Positions 37,928 through 48,903 of a stretch of DNA of 64,000 bases are shown here, one piece after another. Under the pieces are notes generated by a model. That model did no database searches. It was not told the DNA's origin and saw only the letters and a program-made list of their open reading frames with translations. The stretch is taken from NCBI RefSeq assembly GCF_039909015.1, contig NZ_CP150919.1, positions 5,432,501 to 5,496,500 on the forward strand, read 5' to 3'. The stretch is from Pseudomonas grandcourensis. GTDB lineage: Bacteria > Pseudomonadota > Gammaproteobacteria > Pseudomonadales > Pseudomonadaceae. A program made the translations under genes and the position numbers. Positions within the stretch are counted from its first letter, which is position 1; every line of letters begins with the position of its first letter.

Positions 37928-38986
37928 TTAAGCGTTACCGGCCAGCTTCATCCGCGCCGCCTGGGTGAAATCGAGCATGCGCTTGAGCGGGCGAATCGCC
38001 TGCGGAATCAGTGCCGGATCGACAAAGATCTCGTTCGACCCTTCCTTCAACGCCTTGAGCGTGCGTTCAAGGGTGTTCATGGCCATCCAAGGGCAATGCG
38101 CACAACTGCGGCATGCCGCGCCGTTACCCGCCGTAGGGGCTTCGATAAAGACCTTGTCCGGGCACAGCTGCTGCATCTTGTAGAAAATGCCGCGGTCGGT
38201 CGCAACGATCAGCGTCTTGTTCGGCAGGCTCTGTGCCGCCGCGATCAACTGACTGGTGGAACCCACGGCGTCCGCCAGCTCGATCACTGAGGTCGGCGAC
38301 TCCGGGTGCACCAGAATCGCCGCATCCGGGTACAGCGCTTTCATGTCTTCAAGCTGCTTGGACTTGAACTCTTCGTGAACGATGCAGGCACCGTCCCACA
38401 GCAGCATGTCGGCACCGGTCTGGCGCTGGATGTAGGTTCCCAGGTGCTTGTCTGGGCCCCAGATGATGGTCTCGCCGTTGTCCATCAGGCTTTCGACGAT
38501 TTCCAGCGCACAGCTTGAAGTCACTACCCAATCCGCTCGGGCCTTTACCGCAGCCGAAGTGTTGGCGTACACCACCACCGTGCGCTCCGGGTGTTGATCG
38601 CAGAACGCGGAAAATTCGTCCACCGGGCAACCCAGGTCGAGCGAACAGGTCGCTTCGAGCGTCGGCATCAGCACACGTTTTTCCGGGTTGAGGATCTTGG
38701 CGGTCTCACCCATGAACTTCACGCCGGCGACGACCACGGTCTTGGCCGGATGGGCGTTGCCGAAACGGGCCATTTCCAGCGAGTCGGAGACACAGCCGCC
38801 CGTCTCTTCGGCCAGCGCCTGAATGACAGGATCACAATAGAAGTGGGCCACCAGCACCGCGTCCTGAGCCTTGAGCTCGGCAGCGATGGCAGCACGGTAA
38901 TAAGCCTCTTCGTCGGCGGTCAGCGGCTTGGGCTGTTTGGCGTCGAGGTGGGCTTGAACCAGAAGGCGTTCGGAAATTTGCGTCAT
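37928..38986 (-). CDS. nadA: Quinolinate synthase A
   Basis: Condenses iminoaspartate with dihydroxyacetone phosphate to quinolinate in NAD synthesis; contains an oxygen-sensitive [4Fe-4S] cluster. The 352-residue protein shows [10 protein letters not shown], the cysteine-bearing segments [10 protein letters not shown] and VTSSCALEI, and the C-terminal [13 protein letters not shown], all typical of NadA. I chose the ATG at 38986 (MTQISERLL); an in-frame start at 39085 would add 33 residues not expected in the family. It stands alone upstream of the tRNA-Lys gene region. Confidence 0.95.
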   Translation of the reverse strand: MTQISERLLVQAHLDAKQPKPLTADEEAYYRAAIAAELKAQDAVLVAHFYCDPVIQALAEETGGCVSDSLEMARFGNAHPAKTVVVAGVKFMGETAKILNPEKRVLMPTLEATCSLDLGCPVDEFSAFCDQHPERTVVVYANTSAAVKARADWVVTSSCALEIVESLMDNGETIIWGPDKHLGTYIQRQTGADMLLWDGACIVHEEFKSKQLEDMKALYPDAAILVHPESPTSVIELADAVGSTSQLIAAAQSLPNKTLIVATDRGIFYKMQQLCPDKVFIEAPTAGNGAACRSCAHCPWMAMNTLERTLKALKEGSNEIFVDPALIPQAIRPLKRMLDFTQAARMKLAGNA

Positions 38987-39197
38987 GTTCGCAAGACCTG
39001 CAGGCGCATTCGCGCGAAAGTCGAGTATACACCCGGCTCCGGACCCTTCAGGGTACCGCCGGGAAAGTGAGTATTCATCAGGCACGGACAGCGTTGAAGC
39101 TGCGCAAGGCTACAGAATATCCGACGGATGCAAAAGGTGATTCTGACCTGCGTGATGCGCAGCAGCCCGCAGCGAAGCGGACTGGAATCGCAGGCAA

Positions 39198-39240
39198 AAA
39201 AAAACCCGGAAATCCTCACTTGCGTGGGCCTTCCGGATTT
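39198..39240 (-). terminator. Terminator of the tRNA-Lys transcript
   Basis: Read on the minus strand, AATCCGGAA pairs with TTCCGGGTT across a G/C-containing loop and is followed by a run of T (nine A on the plus strand at 39198 onward). It lies just downstream of the tRNA gene. Confidence 0.75.
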
Positions 39241-39256
39241 TCTAAACCGCCAAAAA

Positions 39257-39332
39257 TGGTGGGTCGTGTGGGATTCGAACCTACGACCAATTGGTTAAAA
39301 GCCAACTGCTCTACCAACTGAGCTAACGACCC
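39257..39332 (-). tRNA. tRNA-Lys (anticodon UUU)
   Basis: 76 nucleotides including an encoded CCA. On the minus strand the acceptor arms GGGTCGT and ACGACCC pair, the D arm GCTCAGTTGGTAGAGC is standard, the anticodon loop reads CTTTTAA with anticodon TTT, and the T arm GTAGGTTCGAATCCTAC is canonical. A terminator follows. A lone tRNA gene such as this could serve as an integration site, but nothing foreign lies next to it. Confidence 0.97.
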
Positions 39333-39395
39333 GCTGTGTGGTGGCGCGTATAATACTGATTTTTAAGGACTATTCAACACCTATTTTGAAATAAA

Positions 39396-40088
39396 TCAAA
39401 AATAAGGGGTTGGATCGCTGATTCCGGCCGCCGCAAAGCCTTCTGCACGCAGTCGACAGCTGTCGCACTTGCCGCAGGCACGGCCTTCATCGTCGGCCTG
39501 ATAGCAGGAAACAGTCAGTCCGTAGTTCACGCCAAGCCTCACGCCCTCCAGGACGATCTGCGCCTTGCTGAGGTTTTGCAGCGGTGCCTGGATACGGAAA
39601 CCATTGCCTTCAACGCCGGCTTTGGTTGCCAGGTTGGCCATGCGCTCGAACGACTCGATGAACTCGGGACGGCAGTCCGGGTAACCGGAGTAATCCACCG
39701 CGTTGACGCCGATGAAGATGTCCCGTGCGCCGAGTACCTCTGCCCAGCCCAGGGCCAGGGACAGGAACACCGTGTTACGCGCAGGCACATAAGTCACCGG
39801 AATGCCCTCGCCCAACTCTTCCGGAATATCGATGCTGGTGTCGGTCAGGGCCGAGCCGCCCATGCCGTTCAGGTTCAGGCCGATCACCTTGTGCTCGACC
39901 ACACCCAAGTCCCGCGCCACACGCTCGGCGGCGTACAGTTCGGCATGAGAGCGCTGACCGTAGTCGAAGCTCATGGTGTAGCAGCTGTAGCCTTCGGCGC
40001 AGGCCATGGCCACGACAGTCGCCGAGTCCAGGCCACCGGACAGCAGGATGACCGCACGTTTTTCAGGAGTGTTCAGTTGTTCAGTCAT
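39396..40088 (-). CDS. queC: 7-cyano-7-deazaguanine synthase
   Basis: ATP-dependent enzyme that turns 7-carboxy-7-deazaguanine into preQ0 in queuosine synthesis. The 230-residue protein has the P-loop-like pyrophosphatase motif SGGLDS at 17-22 and a C-terminal zinc site ([18 protein letters not shown]). The ATG at 40088 begins [16 protein letters not shown]; the upstream part of the frame overlaps queE and is not credible. Its start codon lies one base before the queE stop, so queE-queC form an operon. Confidence 0.95.
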   Translation of the reverse strand: MTEQLNTPEKRAVILLSGGLDSATVVAMACAEGYSCYTMSFDYGQRSHAELYAAERVARDLGVVEHKVIGLNLNGMGGSALTDTSIDIPEELGEGIPVTYVPARNTVFLSLALGWAEVLGARDIFIGVNAVDYSGYPDCRPEFIESFERMANLATKAGVEGNGFRIQAPLQNLSKAQIVLEGVRLGVNYGLTVSCYQADDEGRACGKCDSCRLRAEGFAAAGISDPTPYF

Positions 40089-40089
40089 T

Positions 40090-40737
40090 TCAGCGCCCCG
40101 GCTCGTCATTCCATAGATATTTATGCAGCTGCAATTGCAAACGCACTGGCAGGTTGTCCGCCACCACCCAGTCCGCCAGATCCCGGGCATTGAGATCATG
40201 GTGACTTGGCGAGAACAGGACTTCACCGGCACGCCGGTCCAGACCGTACTGGATCAGTTTGGACACCGACCAGTCATAGTCTTCCCGCGAGCAGATGACA
40301 AACTTCACCTGATCGTTGGGCGTGAGCAGCTCGATGTTTTCGTAGCGGTTGCGGTGCGCTTCCTTCGAACCCGGGGTTTTCAGGTCGACAACGCGACTGA
40401 CCCGGGAATCTACTGCCGAGATATCGATAGAGCCACTGGTTTCCAGTGACACTTCGTAACCGGCGTCACACAGGCGCTTGAGCAAGGGAATGGCGTTGGG
40501 CTGTGCCAGGGGCTCGCCGCCCGTGACGCAGACGTATCGCGGGCGAAACCCGGCAACTTGCTCGAGGATATCCTCGAGCGTGCGAATGGTTCCGCCGGTG
40601 AACGCGTAGGCGCTGTCGCAGTATTGGCAACGCAGAGGGCAACCGGTCAGGCGCACAAAAACAGTGGGCAGGCCGGCAGTCCGCGTTTCACCCTGCAACG
40701 AGTAGAAAACTTCGGTGATTCTCAATGTGTCTTGCAT
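40090..40737 (-). CDS. queE: 7-carboxy-7-deazaguanine synthase
   Basis: Radical SAM enzyme that makes 7-carboxy-7-deazaguanine from carboxy-tetrahydropterin. The 215-residue protein has the cluster motif [11 protein letters not shown] (CX3CX2C) near residue 31 and the glycine-rich [10 protein letters not shown] took the ATG at 40737 ([17 protein letters not shown]); a GTG at 40746 would add three residues. It lies directly before queC and after the cpoB terminator region. Earlier queuosine genes are not in this window. Confidence 0.94.
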   Translation of the reverse strand: MQDTLRITEVFYSLQGETRTAGLPTVFVRLTGCPLRCQYCDSAYAFTGGTIRTLEDILEQVAGFRPRYVCVTGGEPLAQPNAIPLLKRLCDAGYEVSLETSGSIDISAVDSRVSRVVDLKTPGSKEAHRNRYENIELLTPNDQVKFVICSREDYDWSVSKLIQYGLDRRAGEVLFSPSHHDLNARDLADWVVADNLPVRLQLQLHKYLWNDEPGR

Positions 40738-40854
40738 AGTCGCCACGGGCGTAACAGCTAAACAGGCTGTCCGCCTCCGTCAGGCACTTGAAGGAACCCC
40801 GGCAAAGCGCAGGCCCCTAAAAGCGTGTTTCATAAAAAGGGCGTGAATTCTAAC

Positions 40855-40879
40855 GAAAAAACCCGCGACAAGCGCGGGT
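40855..40879 (-). terminator. Rho-independent terminator of the tol-pal-cpoB transcript
   Basis: ACCCGCG and CGCGGGT form a 7-base stem with a 5-base loop, followed on the minus strand by TTTTTT. It lies 24 bases after the cpoB stop and closes the tol-pal cluster. Confidence 0.88.
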
Positions 40880-40903
40880 TTCTTTGAAACGGGTCAAGCA
40901 GGC

Positions 40904-41743
40904 TTACATTTTTTGCAGATCGCGCTGGGCCAACTGAGCGGCGGAAGTGCCCGGATATTGGGACACCACCTGCTGCAGAATGCCTTTGACCCGGTCGGTA
41001 TGACCCAGGCGACGCTCTACATCAGCGAGCTTGTACAGCGAGTCCGGCACTTTGGCGTGCTTGGGATATAGCTGCGAAACCTTGGCAAATGCCTGACCTG
41101 CACCTTGCAGATCGCCTTTGGCCAGGTTCACTTCGCCCAACCAGTATTGGGCGTTGCCCGCGTACTGGCTGTTCGGGTATTTGCGCAGGAAAGCGGCAAA
41201 AGCCTGGCTGGCCTTGTCGAAATCCTTGGCCTTGATCAGGTCGAAGGCAGCATCGTAATAGAGCTTTTCCTTCGCCGGATCCGCCGGTTCGCTACCCGCG
41301 GCAGGTGCTTGAGCGGCGGTTGCGCCAGCTGCCGCACCTGCGGCTGCACCAGCGGCATTCGAATCACCACCGGTGGAAGAATTTTCAGGAGTCGCGGCTG
41401 GTGCAACGCCGGTTCCTATGCGCCGATCAAGATCCTGGTATCGCTCCAGGTTTTCCTGCTTCATGCGCGCTACATCATTTTGCAGAACTTCGATCGCACC
41501 TTGCTGGCGCTCGATCTGTTGCTGCATTGATTGCAGTTGGTTGAACAGCTCGCCCTGTGCCGAGACAGGGGCCGAAACCCCTCCCCCGGCATAGGCGCCG
41601 TTCGTACCGTAACCTGCAGGCGGATAACTGCTCCCGCTATTGTTATAGCCGGAGTCGTTATCGACCACAGGAACCGCAGCCCACACCGCAAGCGGCGCGA
41701 GGCTGAGAGCCAGAACAGTTACAGCACGACGGCACGTTCGCAT
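40904..41743 (-). CDS. cpoB: Cell division coordinator CpoB (YbgF), Tol-Pal associated
   Basis: Periplasmic protein that links peptidoglycan synthesis with Tol-driven outer-membrane constriction. The 279-residue protein has a signal peptide (VTVLALSLAPLAVWAA), an N-terminal trimerising coiled coil about 60-100 (LFNQLQSMQQQIERQQGAIEVLQNDVARMK in part), an Ala/Pro-rich linker, and three TPR-like repeats at about 160-275 (YYDAAFDLIKAKDFDKASQAFAAFL). It is last in the tol-pal cluster, 6 bases after pal, and is followed by a terminator. Confidence 0.93.
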   Translation of the reverse strand: MRTCRRAVTVLALSLAPLAVWAAVPVVDNDSGYNNSGSSYPPAGYGTNGAYAGGGVSAPVSAQGELFNQLQSMQQQIERQQGAIEVLQNDVARMKQENLERYQDLDRRIGTGVAPAATPENSSTGGDSNAAGAAAGAAAGATAAQAPAAGSEPADPAKEKLYYDAAFDLIKAKDFDKASQAFAAFLRKYPNSQYAGNAQYWLGEVNLAKGDLQGAGQAFAKVSQLYPKHAKVPDSLYKLADVERRLGHTDRVKGILQQVVSQYPGTSAAQLAQRDLQKM

Positions 41744-41749
41744 GACGAA

Positions 41750-42247
41750 TTACTTACGCAGTTCGACGCGACGGTTTTGAGCCCAGGACTGCTCGTCGTT
41801 GCCGGTAGCAACTGGACGCTCTTCGCCGTAGGAAACCAGTTCCAGCTGAGCTGGGGAAACACCTTGCAGTACCAGGTAGCGCTGAACGGCTTTCGCACGA
41901 CGCTCGCCCAGTGCCATGTTGTACTCACGAGTACCACGTTCGTCGGTGTTGCCTTCCAGAACAACGCGAGCGCCGTTTGCTTTCAGGTCTTTGGCGTGAA
42001 CGTCCAGAGCGCGCATGGCTTCTGGCTTCAGGTCCGAACTGTCGTATTCGAAGTAGAAAGTGGTGATAGCGCGCAGTGCAGCTTCTTCGCTCAGAGAGCC
42101 GTCAACTGCACCAGTGTTTGCGCCGTAACCAGCGTTTGGATCTACCGCGCCTTCACCGGCATTGTCGCCGCCTTTGGACGAGCAACCTACAGCTACAGCC
42201 ATGGCCAGTGCCAGCGCAGCAAATTTACCAAACTTCAGCATTTCCAT
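41750..42247 (-). CDS. pal: Peptidoglycan-associated lipoprotein
   Basis: Outer-membrane lipoprotein that binds peptidoglycan and interacts with TolB. The 165-residue protein has a lipoprotein signal peptide with lipobox AVGC (lipidated Cys22) and an OmpA-like peptidoglycan-binding domain ([47 protein letters not shown]). The first ATG, behind GGAG, is used. It follows tolB by 52 bases and precedes cpoB. Confidence 0.96.
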   Translation of the reverse strand: MEMLKFGKFAALALAMAVAVGCSSKGGDNAGEGAVDPNAGYGANTGAVDGSLSEEAALRAITTFYFEYDSSDLKPEAMRALDVHAKDLKANGARVVLEGNTDERGTREYNMALGERRAKAVQRYLVLQGVSPAQLELVSYGEERPVATGNDEQSWAQNRRVELRK

Positions 42248-42299
42248 CGTGAAACTCCTAATGAACCCCAGTGTGTTAAGTACAACGTATAGCGCCGCG

Positions 42300-43601
42300 T
42301 CAGTTCAGGTAAGGGGACCAGGAAGGTTCTCTGACTTCGCCTTGTGCGGTAGGAAGCGGGAGCCTTACGCGTCCATTGATGGACACGAGCATCAAGACTC
42401 CCCGGCCCTGCTGGCGGGTGGCGTAGATTACCATGGTGCCGTTGGGCGCGACAGTAGGCGACTCGTCCAGAGTGCTATCAGTGAGGATTTTTACGCTACC
42501 GCGCTGCAAATCCTGGGCCGCCACCTTGAAATTGGTGAAGCCATCCTGACGGTGAATCATGACAAGCGTCTTTTCATCAGCCGACAATTTAGGGTTGGCG
42601 TTGTAGTTACCGACGAAAGTCACGCGTTCGGCACCGCCACCACCGGCACTGGTCTTGTAGATCTGCGGTTTGCCGCCACGGTCGGACGTGAAGTAGATGG
42701 TCGAGCCATCCTTGCCCCAAAACGGTTCGGTGTTGATGCCCGGACCGTTGGTAACGCGACTGATCTGACGCGAACCCAGGTTCATCACGTAGATGTCCGG
42801 GTTGCCGTCTTTCGACAGTACGAACGCCAGGCGATTGCCATCCGGCGACCAGGCTGGCGCACCGTTCAGGCCTTCGAAGTTGGTGATCTGCTCACGGCGA
42901 CCGGTGTCGATGTTCTGCATGAAGATGCGTGGACGCTTCTGCTCGAAGGAGACATAAGCGATGCGCTTGCCATCCGGTGCGAAACGCGGCGACAGGATCG
43001 GCTCGCGCGACTGCAGCAGGGTCACGGCGCGAGCACCGTCGTAGTCCGAACGTTGCAGGGTGTAGCGAGTGTTGTTCTCGGAGAAACGCTCGGCCGTTAC
43101 ATACAGCAGGCGAGTCGAGAAGGCACCCTTGATACCGGTGAGTTTTTCGAACGACTGGTCGGAGATGTAGTGCGCCATGTCGCGCAACTGATCGACGCCG
43201 CCGGACACGCTGCCGGTCAGCACTTGCTGCTCGGTGGCCACGTTGAACAGTGCGTATTGCACCTGCAGGCGACCGCCCGCCGGCACAATGCTGCCGACCA
43301 TGACGTACTGGGCACCCAGCGCCTTGAAGTCACGGAAGATGATTTCGCTGGCCTGGCTCGGCTGGCTGATCATGTTCTGCTTTGGAAGCGGCGAGTAGTA
43401 ACCCGAGTTGCGCAGGTCGTTACCGATGATTTCCGCCATGTCGTCCGGCAGTACGCTACCGCCCTGGAAGCCGAACGGCACGACTGCGATCGGGGTCGCC
43501 CGATCGCTGCCGCTGGTAACCAGAATGTTTTTCTCATCTGCCATCGCCATCCCTGCCATGCAGCAGATAACGACCAGCATTCCTCGAAGAAGGTTTCTCA
43601 C
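42300..43601 (-). CDS. tolB: Tol-Pal system translocation protein TolB
   Basis: Periplasmic protein that binds Pal and takes part in outer-membrane constriction. The 433-residue protein has a signal peptide ending near GMAMA, an N-terminal alpha/beta domain ([14 protein letters not shown]), and a six-bladed beta-propeller with repeats such as [13 protein letters not shown] and [13 protein letters not shown]. It overlaps tolA by four bases (ATGA), so the two are translationally coupled. Confidence 0.96.
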   Translation of the reverse strand: MRNLLRGMLVVICCMAGMAMADEKNILVTSGSDRATPIAVVPFGFQGGSVLPDDMAEIIGNDLRNSGYYSPLPKQNMISQPSQASEIIFRDFKALGAQYVMVGSIVPAGGRLQVQYALFNVATEQQVLTGSVSGGVDQLRDMAHYISDQSFEKLTGIKGAFSTRLLYVTAERFSENNTRYTLQRSDYDGARAVTLLQSREPILSPRFAPDGKRIAYVSFEQKRPRIFMQNIDTGRREQITNFEGLNGAPAWSPDGNRLAFVLSKDGNPDIYVMNLGSRQISRVTNGPGINTEPFWGKDGSTIYFTSDRGGKPQIYKTSAGGGGAERVTFVGNYNANPKLSADEKTLVMIHRQDGFTNFKVAAQDLQRGSVKILTDSTLDESPTVAPNGTMVIYATRQQGRGVLMLVSINGRVRLPLPTAQGEVREPSWSPYLN

Positions 43602-44677
43602 AAGGCTAGATCCTCAGGTGTGAATGTCATCTTGAATGAACGATACGGAGCGAAATCACTCGGCTTCATTCCCTGCATTTCTGTCAAACGTCCAATATTC
43701 TTCACCGCTGCAACAGCCGATGCGTCAAACGGACCGTCGCCACTGGACTTGGACACGCTGACCGAAGTCACCGTACCGTCCGGCAACATGCCGATTTGCA
43801 GCACGACCGTCATGCCTTTGCGTGCCGAAGGGGGACGAGCCCAGCCTTCCGCTGCACGTGCACGAATCAGGTCATCGAAACTGCCGGCGACTTCGTCGCC
43901 CTGCTCATCGGCCAAGGCCTGCTGACGCTGCGGCGTGTCGGAAAGCAAATCTGCCAGGGCCTGGGCCTTTTTGTCTTCGGCGGATTTACGTGCCGCGTCC
44001 TGCGATTTCTTCTTCGCAGCATCGGCAGTAGCTTTCTTCTTCGCATCCTCGGCGACTTTCTTCTTCGCCTCTTCAGCTTCAGCTTTCTTCTTGGCGTCTT
44101 CCGCGGCTTTCTTCTTCGCGTCTTCGACGATCTTTTTCTTGGCTTCTTCAGCGGCCGCTTTCTTGGCCTCTTCTTCCGCGGCTTTCTTGGCTTCTTCTTC
44201 AGCTTTCTTCTTGGCTATATCAGCCAATTGTTTCTCTTCTGCCTTCTTGGCTTCCGCGGTTTTCTTCGCATCGTCGGCTTTCTTGGCTTCATCAGCCTTT
44301 TTCGCCTCGTCCGCTTTCTTCGCCTCGTCGGCCTTCTTGGCTTCTTCGGCCTTTTGAGCCGCCTCTTCTTTCTTTTGTTCCGCAGCCTTCACCGCTTCCT
44401 GCTCGACCTTTTTCTGTTCCATCTGCTCGACTTCGGTTTGACGCGCAGCGGATTTCTGCGCCTCACCGGCAATCTTCTGATTGGTCTGGGTGGTCGCCCG
44501 ACTTTTCGATTTCAGCTGGTACAAGGTCGCCTGGACAATCGGCTTGGCCGGCGGCAGTTCCGGGGTAAAGGCAAAACTGACGAACAGCATGCCGAACACC
44601 AGCACGTGCAAGCCAATCGCCCAGACACTAGGCCAGAAGTAGCTTTCCGAGGCGGACGGCTCTCGCTGTTGCTGCAT
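43598..44677 (-). CDS. tolA: Cell envelope integrity protein TolA
   Basis: Spans from the inner membrane to Pal/TolB, driven by TolQR. The 359-residue protein has a TM segment about 17-37, a long Ala/Lys/Glu helical domain at about 65-245, with near-repeats of KKADEA, and a C-terminal TonB/TolA domain ([26 protein letters not shown] in part). The DNA of the helical part is repetitive (about 43960-44420) and would be prone to length change. The start shares one base with the tolR stop (TGATG). Confidence 0.95.
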   Translation of the reverse strand: MQQQREPSASESYFWPSVWAIGLHVLVFGMLFVSFAFTPELPPAKPIVQATLYQLKSKSRATTQTNQKIAGEAQKSAARQTEVEQMEQKKVEQEAVKAAEQKKEEAAQKAEEAKKADEAKKADEAKKADEAKKADDAKKTAEAKKAEEKQLADIAKKKAEEEAKKAAEEEAKKAAAEEAKKKIVEDAKKKAAEDAKKKAEAEEAKKKVAEDAKKKATADAAKKKSQDAARKSAEDKKAQALADLLSDTPQRQQALADEQGDEVAGSFDDLIRARAAEGWARPPSARKGMTVVLQIGMLPDGTVTSVSVSKSSGDGPFDASAVAAVKNIGRLTEMQGMKPSDFAPYRSFKMTFTPEDLAL

Positions 44678-45138
44678 CAGGGCGCCTCGGTAATCAAGCC
44701 AACATTACCGACCCCGGCTTTCTGCAACCCGCCCATGGCCCCCATGACGGAGCCGTAATCGACACTCTTGTCGCCGCGGATGAAGACCTGGGTACGCTTG
44801 CCGCCTTCGTTGCCGACGCGAATGATCTTGGTCACCGCGTCAGTCATCTGCGGCAGGGTCATGGCCCGATCCTGCTGCTTTTCGGTGTCGACTTCGCTGC
44901 CAAGGTTCCAGTAGTAGGTCTTGTCGGATTTGATGGAAATGGTCAGGACCTGGGTGTTGTTGTCCTGCGGCAAGGCTTCGCTGGAAACCTTGGGCAGATC
45001 AACTTTCACGCCCTGATTGAGCATCGGCGCGGTCACCATGAAAATGACCAGCAGCACCAACATCACGTCGATGTAAGGCACCACGTTCATCTCGGCGACC
45101 GGCTTGCGCTTTTTGCGAGCTCGAGCGATTAAAGCCAT
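44677..45138 (-). CDS. tolR: Tol-Pal proton channel subunit TolR
   Basis: ExbD/TolR-family inner-membrane protein of 153 residues that works with TolQ to use the proton gradient. A single TM segment about 17-40 (VVPYIDVMLVLLVIFMVTAPM) holds the essential Asp in NVVPYIDVMLVLL, followed by a periplasmic domain (VFIRGDKSVDYGSVMGAMG). It begins 14 bases after tolQ and ends overlapping tolA by one base. Confidence 0.96.
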   Translation of the reverse strand: MALIARARKKRKPVAEMNVVPYIDVMLVLLVIFMVTAPMLNQGVKVDLPKVSSEALPQDNNTQVLTISIKSDKTYYWNLGSEVDTEKQQDRAMTLPQMTDAVTKIIRVGNEGGKRTQVFIRGDKSVDYGSVMGAMGGLQKAGVGNVGLITEAP

Positions 45139-45152
45139 TGGAAATTACCTGC

Positions 45153-45848
45153 TTATTCTTCGCTGGTGTGCACTTTGCGGTGCAGGATCGCCTGGAACTC
45201 GTCGGCGAAGGTGTAGTAGCGGCCCAGCAGGGTTTCGCTGCGAGCAGCAAAACGGTTGTAAGCGATAACGGCTGGAATGGCGGCGAACAGACCGATCGCG
45301 GTGGCGATCAGTGCTTCGGCGATACCCGGGGCCACAGTGGCCAGGGTCGCTTGCTGGGCGGTCGCCAGACCACGGAAGGAGTTCATGATCCCCCAGACCG
45401 TACCGAACAGACCGATGTACGGGCTGACGGAACCAACGGTGGCCAGGAAGGGCAGGCTCTGCTCGAGCTTTTCTTCTTCGCGGGAAATGGCGACGCGCAT
45501 GGCACGGGCCACGCCTTCCATGACCGCTTCCGGGTCAACGCCTGGTTGCTGGCGCAGACGGGAGAATTCCTTGAATCCGGCACGGAAGATTTGCTCGACG
45601 CCCGAATCAGGGTCCGGATTGCTGCCGGCCTGACGGTAGAGTTTGGACAGGTCGATACCCGACCAGAAGCGCTCTTCGAAGCTCTCCAGGGCACGTCGAC
45701 CGGCGCGCAGCAGGTTGCTGCGCTGAAAGATCATGATCCACGAGGTCACCGATGCGGCTACCAGGATCAGCATTACCAGTTGCACCACGATACTGGCATT
45801 GCTGACCAGGCTCCACATGGAGGAATGGTCGACGACGTTAGCTTCCAC
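45153..45848 (-). CDS. tolQ: Tol-Pal proton channel subunit TolQ
   Basis: MotA/TolQ/ExbB-family protein of 231 residues forming the proton channel with TolR. Three TM segments at about 14-36, 135-160 and 170-195 are visible, with the conserved stretch [20 protein letters not shown] and [23 protein letters not shown]. The start is GTG at 45848 ([12 protein letters not shown]), overlapping the end of ybgC by 11 bases; an ATG ten codons downstream is a possible alternative. Confidence 0.95.
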   Translation of the reverse strand: MEANVVDHSSMWSLVSNASIVVQLVMLILVAASVTSWIMIFQRSNLLRAGRRALESFEERFWSGIDLSKLYRQAGSNPDPDSGVEQIFRAGFKEFSRLRQQPGVDPEAVMEGVARAMRVAISREEEKLEQSLPFLATVGSVSPYIGLFGTVWGIMNSFRGLATAQQATLATVAPGIAEALIATAIGLFAAIPAVIAYNRFAARSETLLGRYYTFADEFQAILHRKVHTSEE

Positions 45849-46305
45849 GCTTTATCTCCTGCTTTGAGTGTGTACCCGCGCCGCTCACGTCGGCAAAGGC
45901 CGCTCGTAGAGCTTCGGGAATGGCCCGGGGTTTCAAACTTTCAGTGCGCACACAGGCCACCAGAAACTGCCCTTCGCAGAGCAGCACATTATCCGTCGCC
46001 CGCCTGACCTGCTGTTTAAAGCGCAGGCTGGCACGGTTCAATTCGATTACTTCAGCGCTTACCAGCAGTTCGTCATCCAGTCGCGCCGGCGCGTGGTAGC
46101 GCGCTTCGCTGGAATGCACGACGAACAACAGGTCCTCCCCGGCAAGCTGCGACTGGGCAAAGCCCAGATCTCGTAGCCGCTCGGTTCGAGCCCGTTCCAT
46201 AAACTTGAGGTAATTAACGTAATACACGATGCCGCCCGCATCGGTGTCCTCGTAATAAACGCGACAACGATGTGCGAAAGGCTCAAGCCCGTTTTGCGCG
46301 CGCAT
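45838..46305 (-). CDS. ybgC: Tol-Pal associated acyl-CoA thioesterase YbgC
   Basis: Hot-dog-fold thioesterase of 155 residues, first gene of the ybgC-tolQRAB-pal-cpoB cluster. The 4-hydroxybenzoyl-CoA thioesterase signature [26 protein letters not shown] includes the catalytic Asp. It probably acts on acyl-CoA or acyl-ACP in the cytoplasm; its role in envelope upkeep is not settled in the literature. The stop codon overlaps tolQ. Confidence 0.94.
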   Translation of the reverse strand: MRAQNGLEPFAHRCRVYYEDTDAGGIVYYVNYLKFMERARTERLRDLGFAQSQLAGEDLLFVVHSSEARYHAPARLDDELLVSAEVIELNRASLRFKQQVRRATDNVLLCEGQFLVACVRTESLKPRAIPEALRAAFADVSGAGTHSKQEIKRGS

Positions 46306-46432
46306 ACTCTAGTGCTTACTCCTCAGGTTGCCAATCCGGCATGGCAACTGTTTTTCATTGTTCTGCGGCTTTCACGTGAAAGTACGGTCCTGGGACCCTA
46401 CATTGCCCGAAAAAATCAGCACGCAATGTTAA

Positions 46433-47494
46433 TTAATCGTCAGCGGCATCGAGAAACTCGTCTACCACGGGCATTTCGCCCAATCGTGACGGAATGTTTA
46501 AACCGAAATGCAGGTAGGCATGCCGCGTCACCACCCGCCCCCGAGGCGTGCGCATGATGTAACCCTGCTGGATCAGGTAAGGCTCCAGCACGTCTTCAAT
46601 GGTGTGACGTTCTTCGCTGATGGCCGCAGCCAGGCTGTCGACCCCGACTGGCCCACCGTCGAATTTCTCGATCATGGTCAGCAACAGACGCCGGTCCTGG
46701 TGATCGAAGCCACGCTCGTCGACATCCAGCAGGTTCAGCGCCAGGTCGGCAATCGGCTTGGTGATATGCCCATTGGCGCGAACTTCGGCGAAATCACGCA
46801 CCCGGCGCAGCAGCCTGTTGGCGATCCGCGGCGTGCCACGGGCACGGCGGGCGATTTCGAAGGCGCCTTCCGGGTCCAGCGGCAAACCGAGGATGCTCGC
46901 CGAACGACTGACAATCGTCGACAGGTCGGCGGTATTGTAGAACTCAAGACGCTGAACGATGCCGAAACGGTCACGCAACGGATTAGTGAGCATCCCCGCC
47001 CGTGTCGTTGCGCCCACCAGGGTGAACGGCGGCAGATCCAGCTTGATCGAACGCGCGGCCGGGCCTTCGCCGATCATGATGTCGAGCTGGAAATCCTCCA
47101 TGGCCGGGTACAGCACTTCTTCAACGATGGGCGACAGGCGATGGATTTCGTCGATGAACAGCACATCGTGAGGCTCAAGGTTGGTCAACAGCGCCGCCAG
47201 GTCACCGGGGCGCTCCAGCACCGGCCCCGAGGTGCTCTTGATCGATACGCCCATTTCCTGGGCGATGATGTTGGCGAGGGTGGTCTTGCCCAGGCCGGGC
47301 GGCCCGAAGATCAGTGTGTGATCCAGGGATTCTTTACGACCGCGAGCGGCCTGGATGAACAACTCCATCTGCTCGCGAACGGTCGGCTGGCCAATGTATT
47401 CGGCCAGGCTGACCGGTCGAATGGCACGGTCCTGGACTTCTTCGCGCTCACGCGGGCTGTGCGTGGCAGCGATCAGACGATCAGCTTCAATCAC
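46433..47494 (-). CDS. ruvB: Holliday-junction branch-migration helicase RuvB
   Basis: AAA+ motor that drives branch migration with RuvA. The 353-residue protein has Walker [10 protein letters not shown] at 64-72, Walker B (LFIDEIHRL), sensor 1 (GATTRAG) with arginine finger region ([14 protein letters not shown]) and a C-terminal winged helix ([20 protein letters not shown]). It starts with GTG directly after the ruvA stop codon and so is coupled to it. Confidence 0.97.
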   Translation of the reverse strand: MIEADRLIAATHSPREREEVQDRAIRPVSLAEYIGQPTVREQMELFIQAARGRKESLDHTLIFGPPGLGKTTLANIIAQEMGVSIKSTSGPVLERPGDLAALLTNLEPHDVLFIDEIHRLSPIVEEVLYPAMEDFQLDIMIGEGPAARSIKLDLPPFTLVGATTRAGMLTNPLRDRFGIVQRLEFYNTADLSTIVSRSASILGLPLDPEGAFEIARRARGTPRIANRLLRRVRDFAEVRANGHITKPIADLALNLLDVDERGFDHQDRRLLLTMIEKFDGGPVGVDSLAAAISEERHTIEDVLEPYLIQQGYIMRTPRGRVVTRHAYLHFGLNIPSRLGEMPVVDEFLDAADD

Positions 47495-48103
47495 TTAGAT
47501 CATTCCCTTCAAGGCGCGGCGGATCATGTCTTCACTGCTCAAATCTTTCTCCTTGATCGCAGACACCGCCTTGCTCGCTTCCTGTGGCTTGTAGCCCAGG
47601 GAAATCAAGGCGCTGACCGCGTCAGTCTCGGCAGTGTTCACCGGGGCCGGTCCATCCGGCTGGTTCGGCACCAGGGCGAACATGGCCGGTACGGTTTCCC
47701 AGGCCTTGAAGCGATCCTTGAGCTCCACCAGCAAGCGCTCGGCGGTTTTCTTGCCGACGCCAGGGACCTTGGTCAGCGCCGAAGTGTCCTGTGACTGTAC
47801 GCAACGAACCAGTTCGTCGACTTCCAGGCTCGACATCAAGGCCAGGGCCAGTTTCGGCCCGACGCCGTTGAGGCGGATCAATTCGCGAAAAAAATCGCGC
47901 TCACGCTTGCCGACAAAACCATAGAGTAACTGTGCGTCTTCGCGCACGACCAAATGGGTATGCAAGGTTAGCGGCTCACCGACCGACGGCAAGCGGTAAA
48001 GGGTCGTCATGGGCACTTCAAGTTCATAGCCCAGGCCATTTACATCCAGAATCAGATGGGGAGGCTGCTTCTCAGCCAGGGTGCCGCGCAAACGTCCAAT
48101 CAC
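47495..48103 (-). CDS. ruvA: Holliday-junction DNA-binding protein RuvA
   Basis: Tetramer that grips the Holliday junction and loads RuvB. The 202-residue protein begins [31 protein letters not shown] and has helix-hairpin-helix motifs ([26 protein letters not shown]) and the flexible C-terminal domain ([19 protein letters not shown]). I chose the GTG at 48103; the frame runs upstream to 48175 without family similarity. ruvB follows without gap; ruvC lies 114 bases upstream. Confidence 0.95.
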   Translation of the reverse strand: MIGRLRGTLAEKQPPHLILDVNGLGYELEVPMTTLYRLPSVGEPLTLHTHLVVREDAQLLYGFVGKRERDFFRELIRLNGVGPKLALALMSSLEVDELVRCVQSQDTSALTKVPGVGKKTAERLLVELKDRFKAWETVPAMFALVPNQPDGPAPVNTAETDAVSALISLGYKPQEASKAVSAIKEKDLSSEDMIRRALKGMI

Positions 48104-48217
48104 GTTACAAATCCTTGAGCGTTGGCCAGCTCTTGGCCAGCGACTGATAGAGCGAGGAAATGCCGCCGACAACACAGGCGGAACACACTCACTCCATGAA
48201 AATGATTGCTGATGCTA

Positions 48218-48742
48218 TCAGAGACGCAGGCGCCCGCCACGACTGCGTGCAGCTCCCAGCCCATGGGGCAGCAGGCTGGAACGGGTGTGAGCGTGGCAGA
48301 TGGCAATGGCCAGGGCGTCCGAGGCATCGATCTGCGGCTTGCTGGTGAGCTTGAGCATGTGCATGACCATCATTTGCACCTGTTCCTTGTTGGCCGCACC
48401 GGTGCCGACGACCGCCTGCTTGACCTGGGTTGCGGTGTATTCGGCAATTTCCAGGCTTTCCTCGGCACCCGCCACGATCGCGGCGCCACGGGCCTGCCCC
48501 AGTTTCAGGGCGGAATCGGCGTTACGGGCCATGAACACCTTTTCGATGCCCATGGTCACCGGGTGGTAAGTCTGAATGATCTCCCGCACCCCTCGGTAGA
48601 CAATCTGCAGGCGCTCGTGCAGCTCGCCGGCACCGGTGCGGATACAACCGGAGGCGACGTACTCGCAGCCACGGCCGGTATCACGAACCACACCGTAACC
48701 GGTGATGCGCGAACCGGGGTCGATACCAAGAATTAAAGTCAT
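48218..48742 (-). CDS. ruvC: Holliday-junction resolvase RuvC
   Basis: Endonuclease that cuts Holliday junctions. The 174-residue protein has the RNase H-like fold with catalytic Asp7 in [13 protein letters not shown], a Glu in MGIEKVFMA and the acidic C-terminal pair in [15 protein letters not shown]. The ATG is at 48742. It heads a ruvC-ruvA-ruvB run on the minus strand; a REP pair lies between it and yebC upstream. Confidence 0.96.
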   Translation of the reverse strand: MTLILGIDPGSRITGYGVVRDTGRGCEYVASGCIRTGAGELHERLQIVYRGVREIIQTYHPVTMGIEKVFMARNADSALKLGQARGAAIVAGAEESLEIAEYTATQVKQAVVGTGAANKEQVQMMVMHMLKLTSKPQIDASDALAIAICHAHTRSSLLPHGLGAARSRGGRLRL

Positions 48743-48784
48743 AACGCCTGCAAAGAGAGATCGCCGTTAGCCGAGGATAACCGG

Positions 48785-48861
48785 GTAGGAGCTGCCGAAG
48801 GCTGCGATCATTCAAATAAACCGCTGAAAATCAAAAGATCGCAGCCTTCGGCAGCTCCTAC
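48785..48861. repeat. REP element pair (family B)
   Basis: Inverted copies with the core GTAGGAGCTGCCGAAGGCTG around about 28 bases, between yebC and ruvC, so the two genes are probably separate in stability if not in transcription. Confidence 0.85.
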
Positions 48862-48903
48862 AGAGTGAGCACCAACCGAAACCTGCGATCTTTTAAGAGA
48901 CCA

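Noticed and set aside
39257..39332. tRNA-Lys as attachment site of an integrated element
   Set aside because: No integrase, no direct repeat of the tRNA 3' end and only core genes on both sides.
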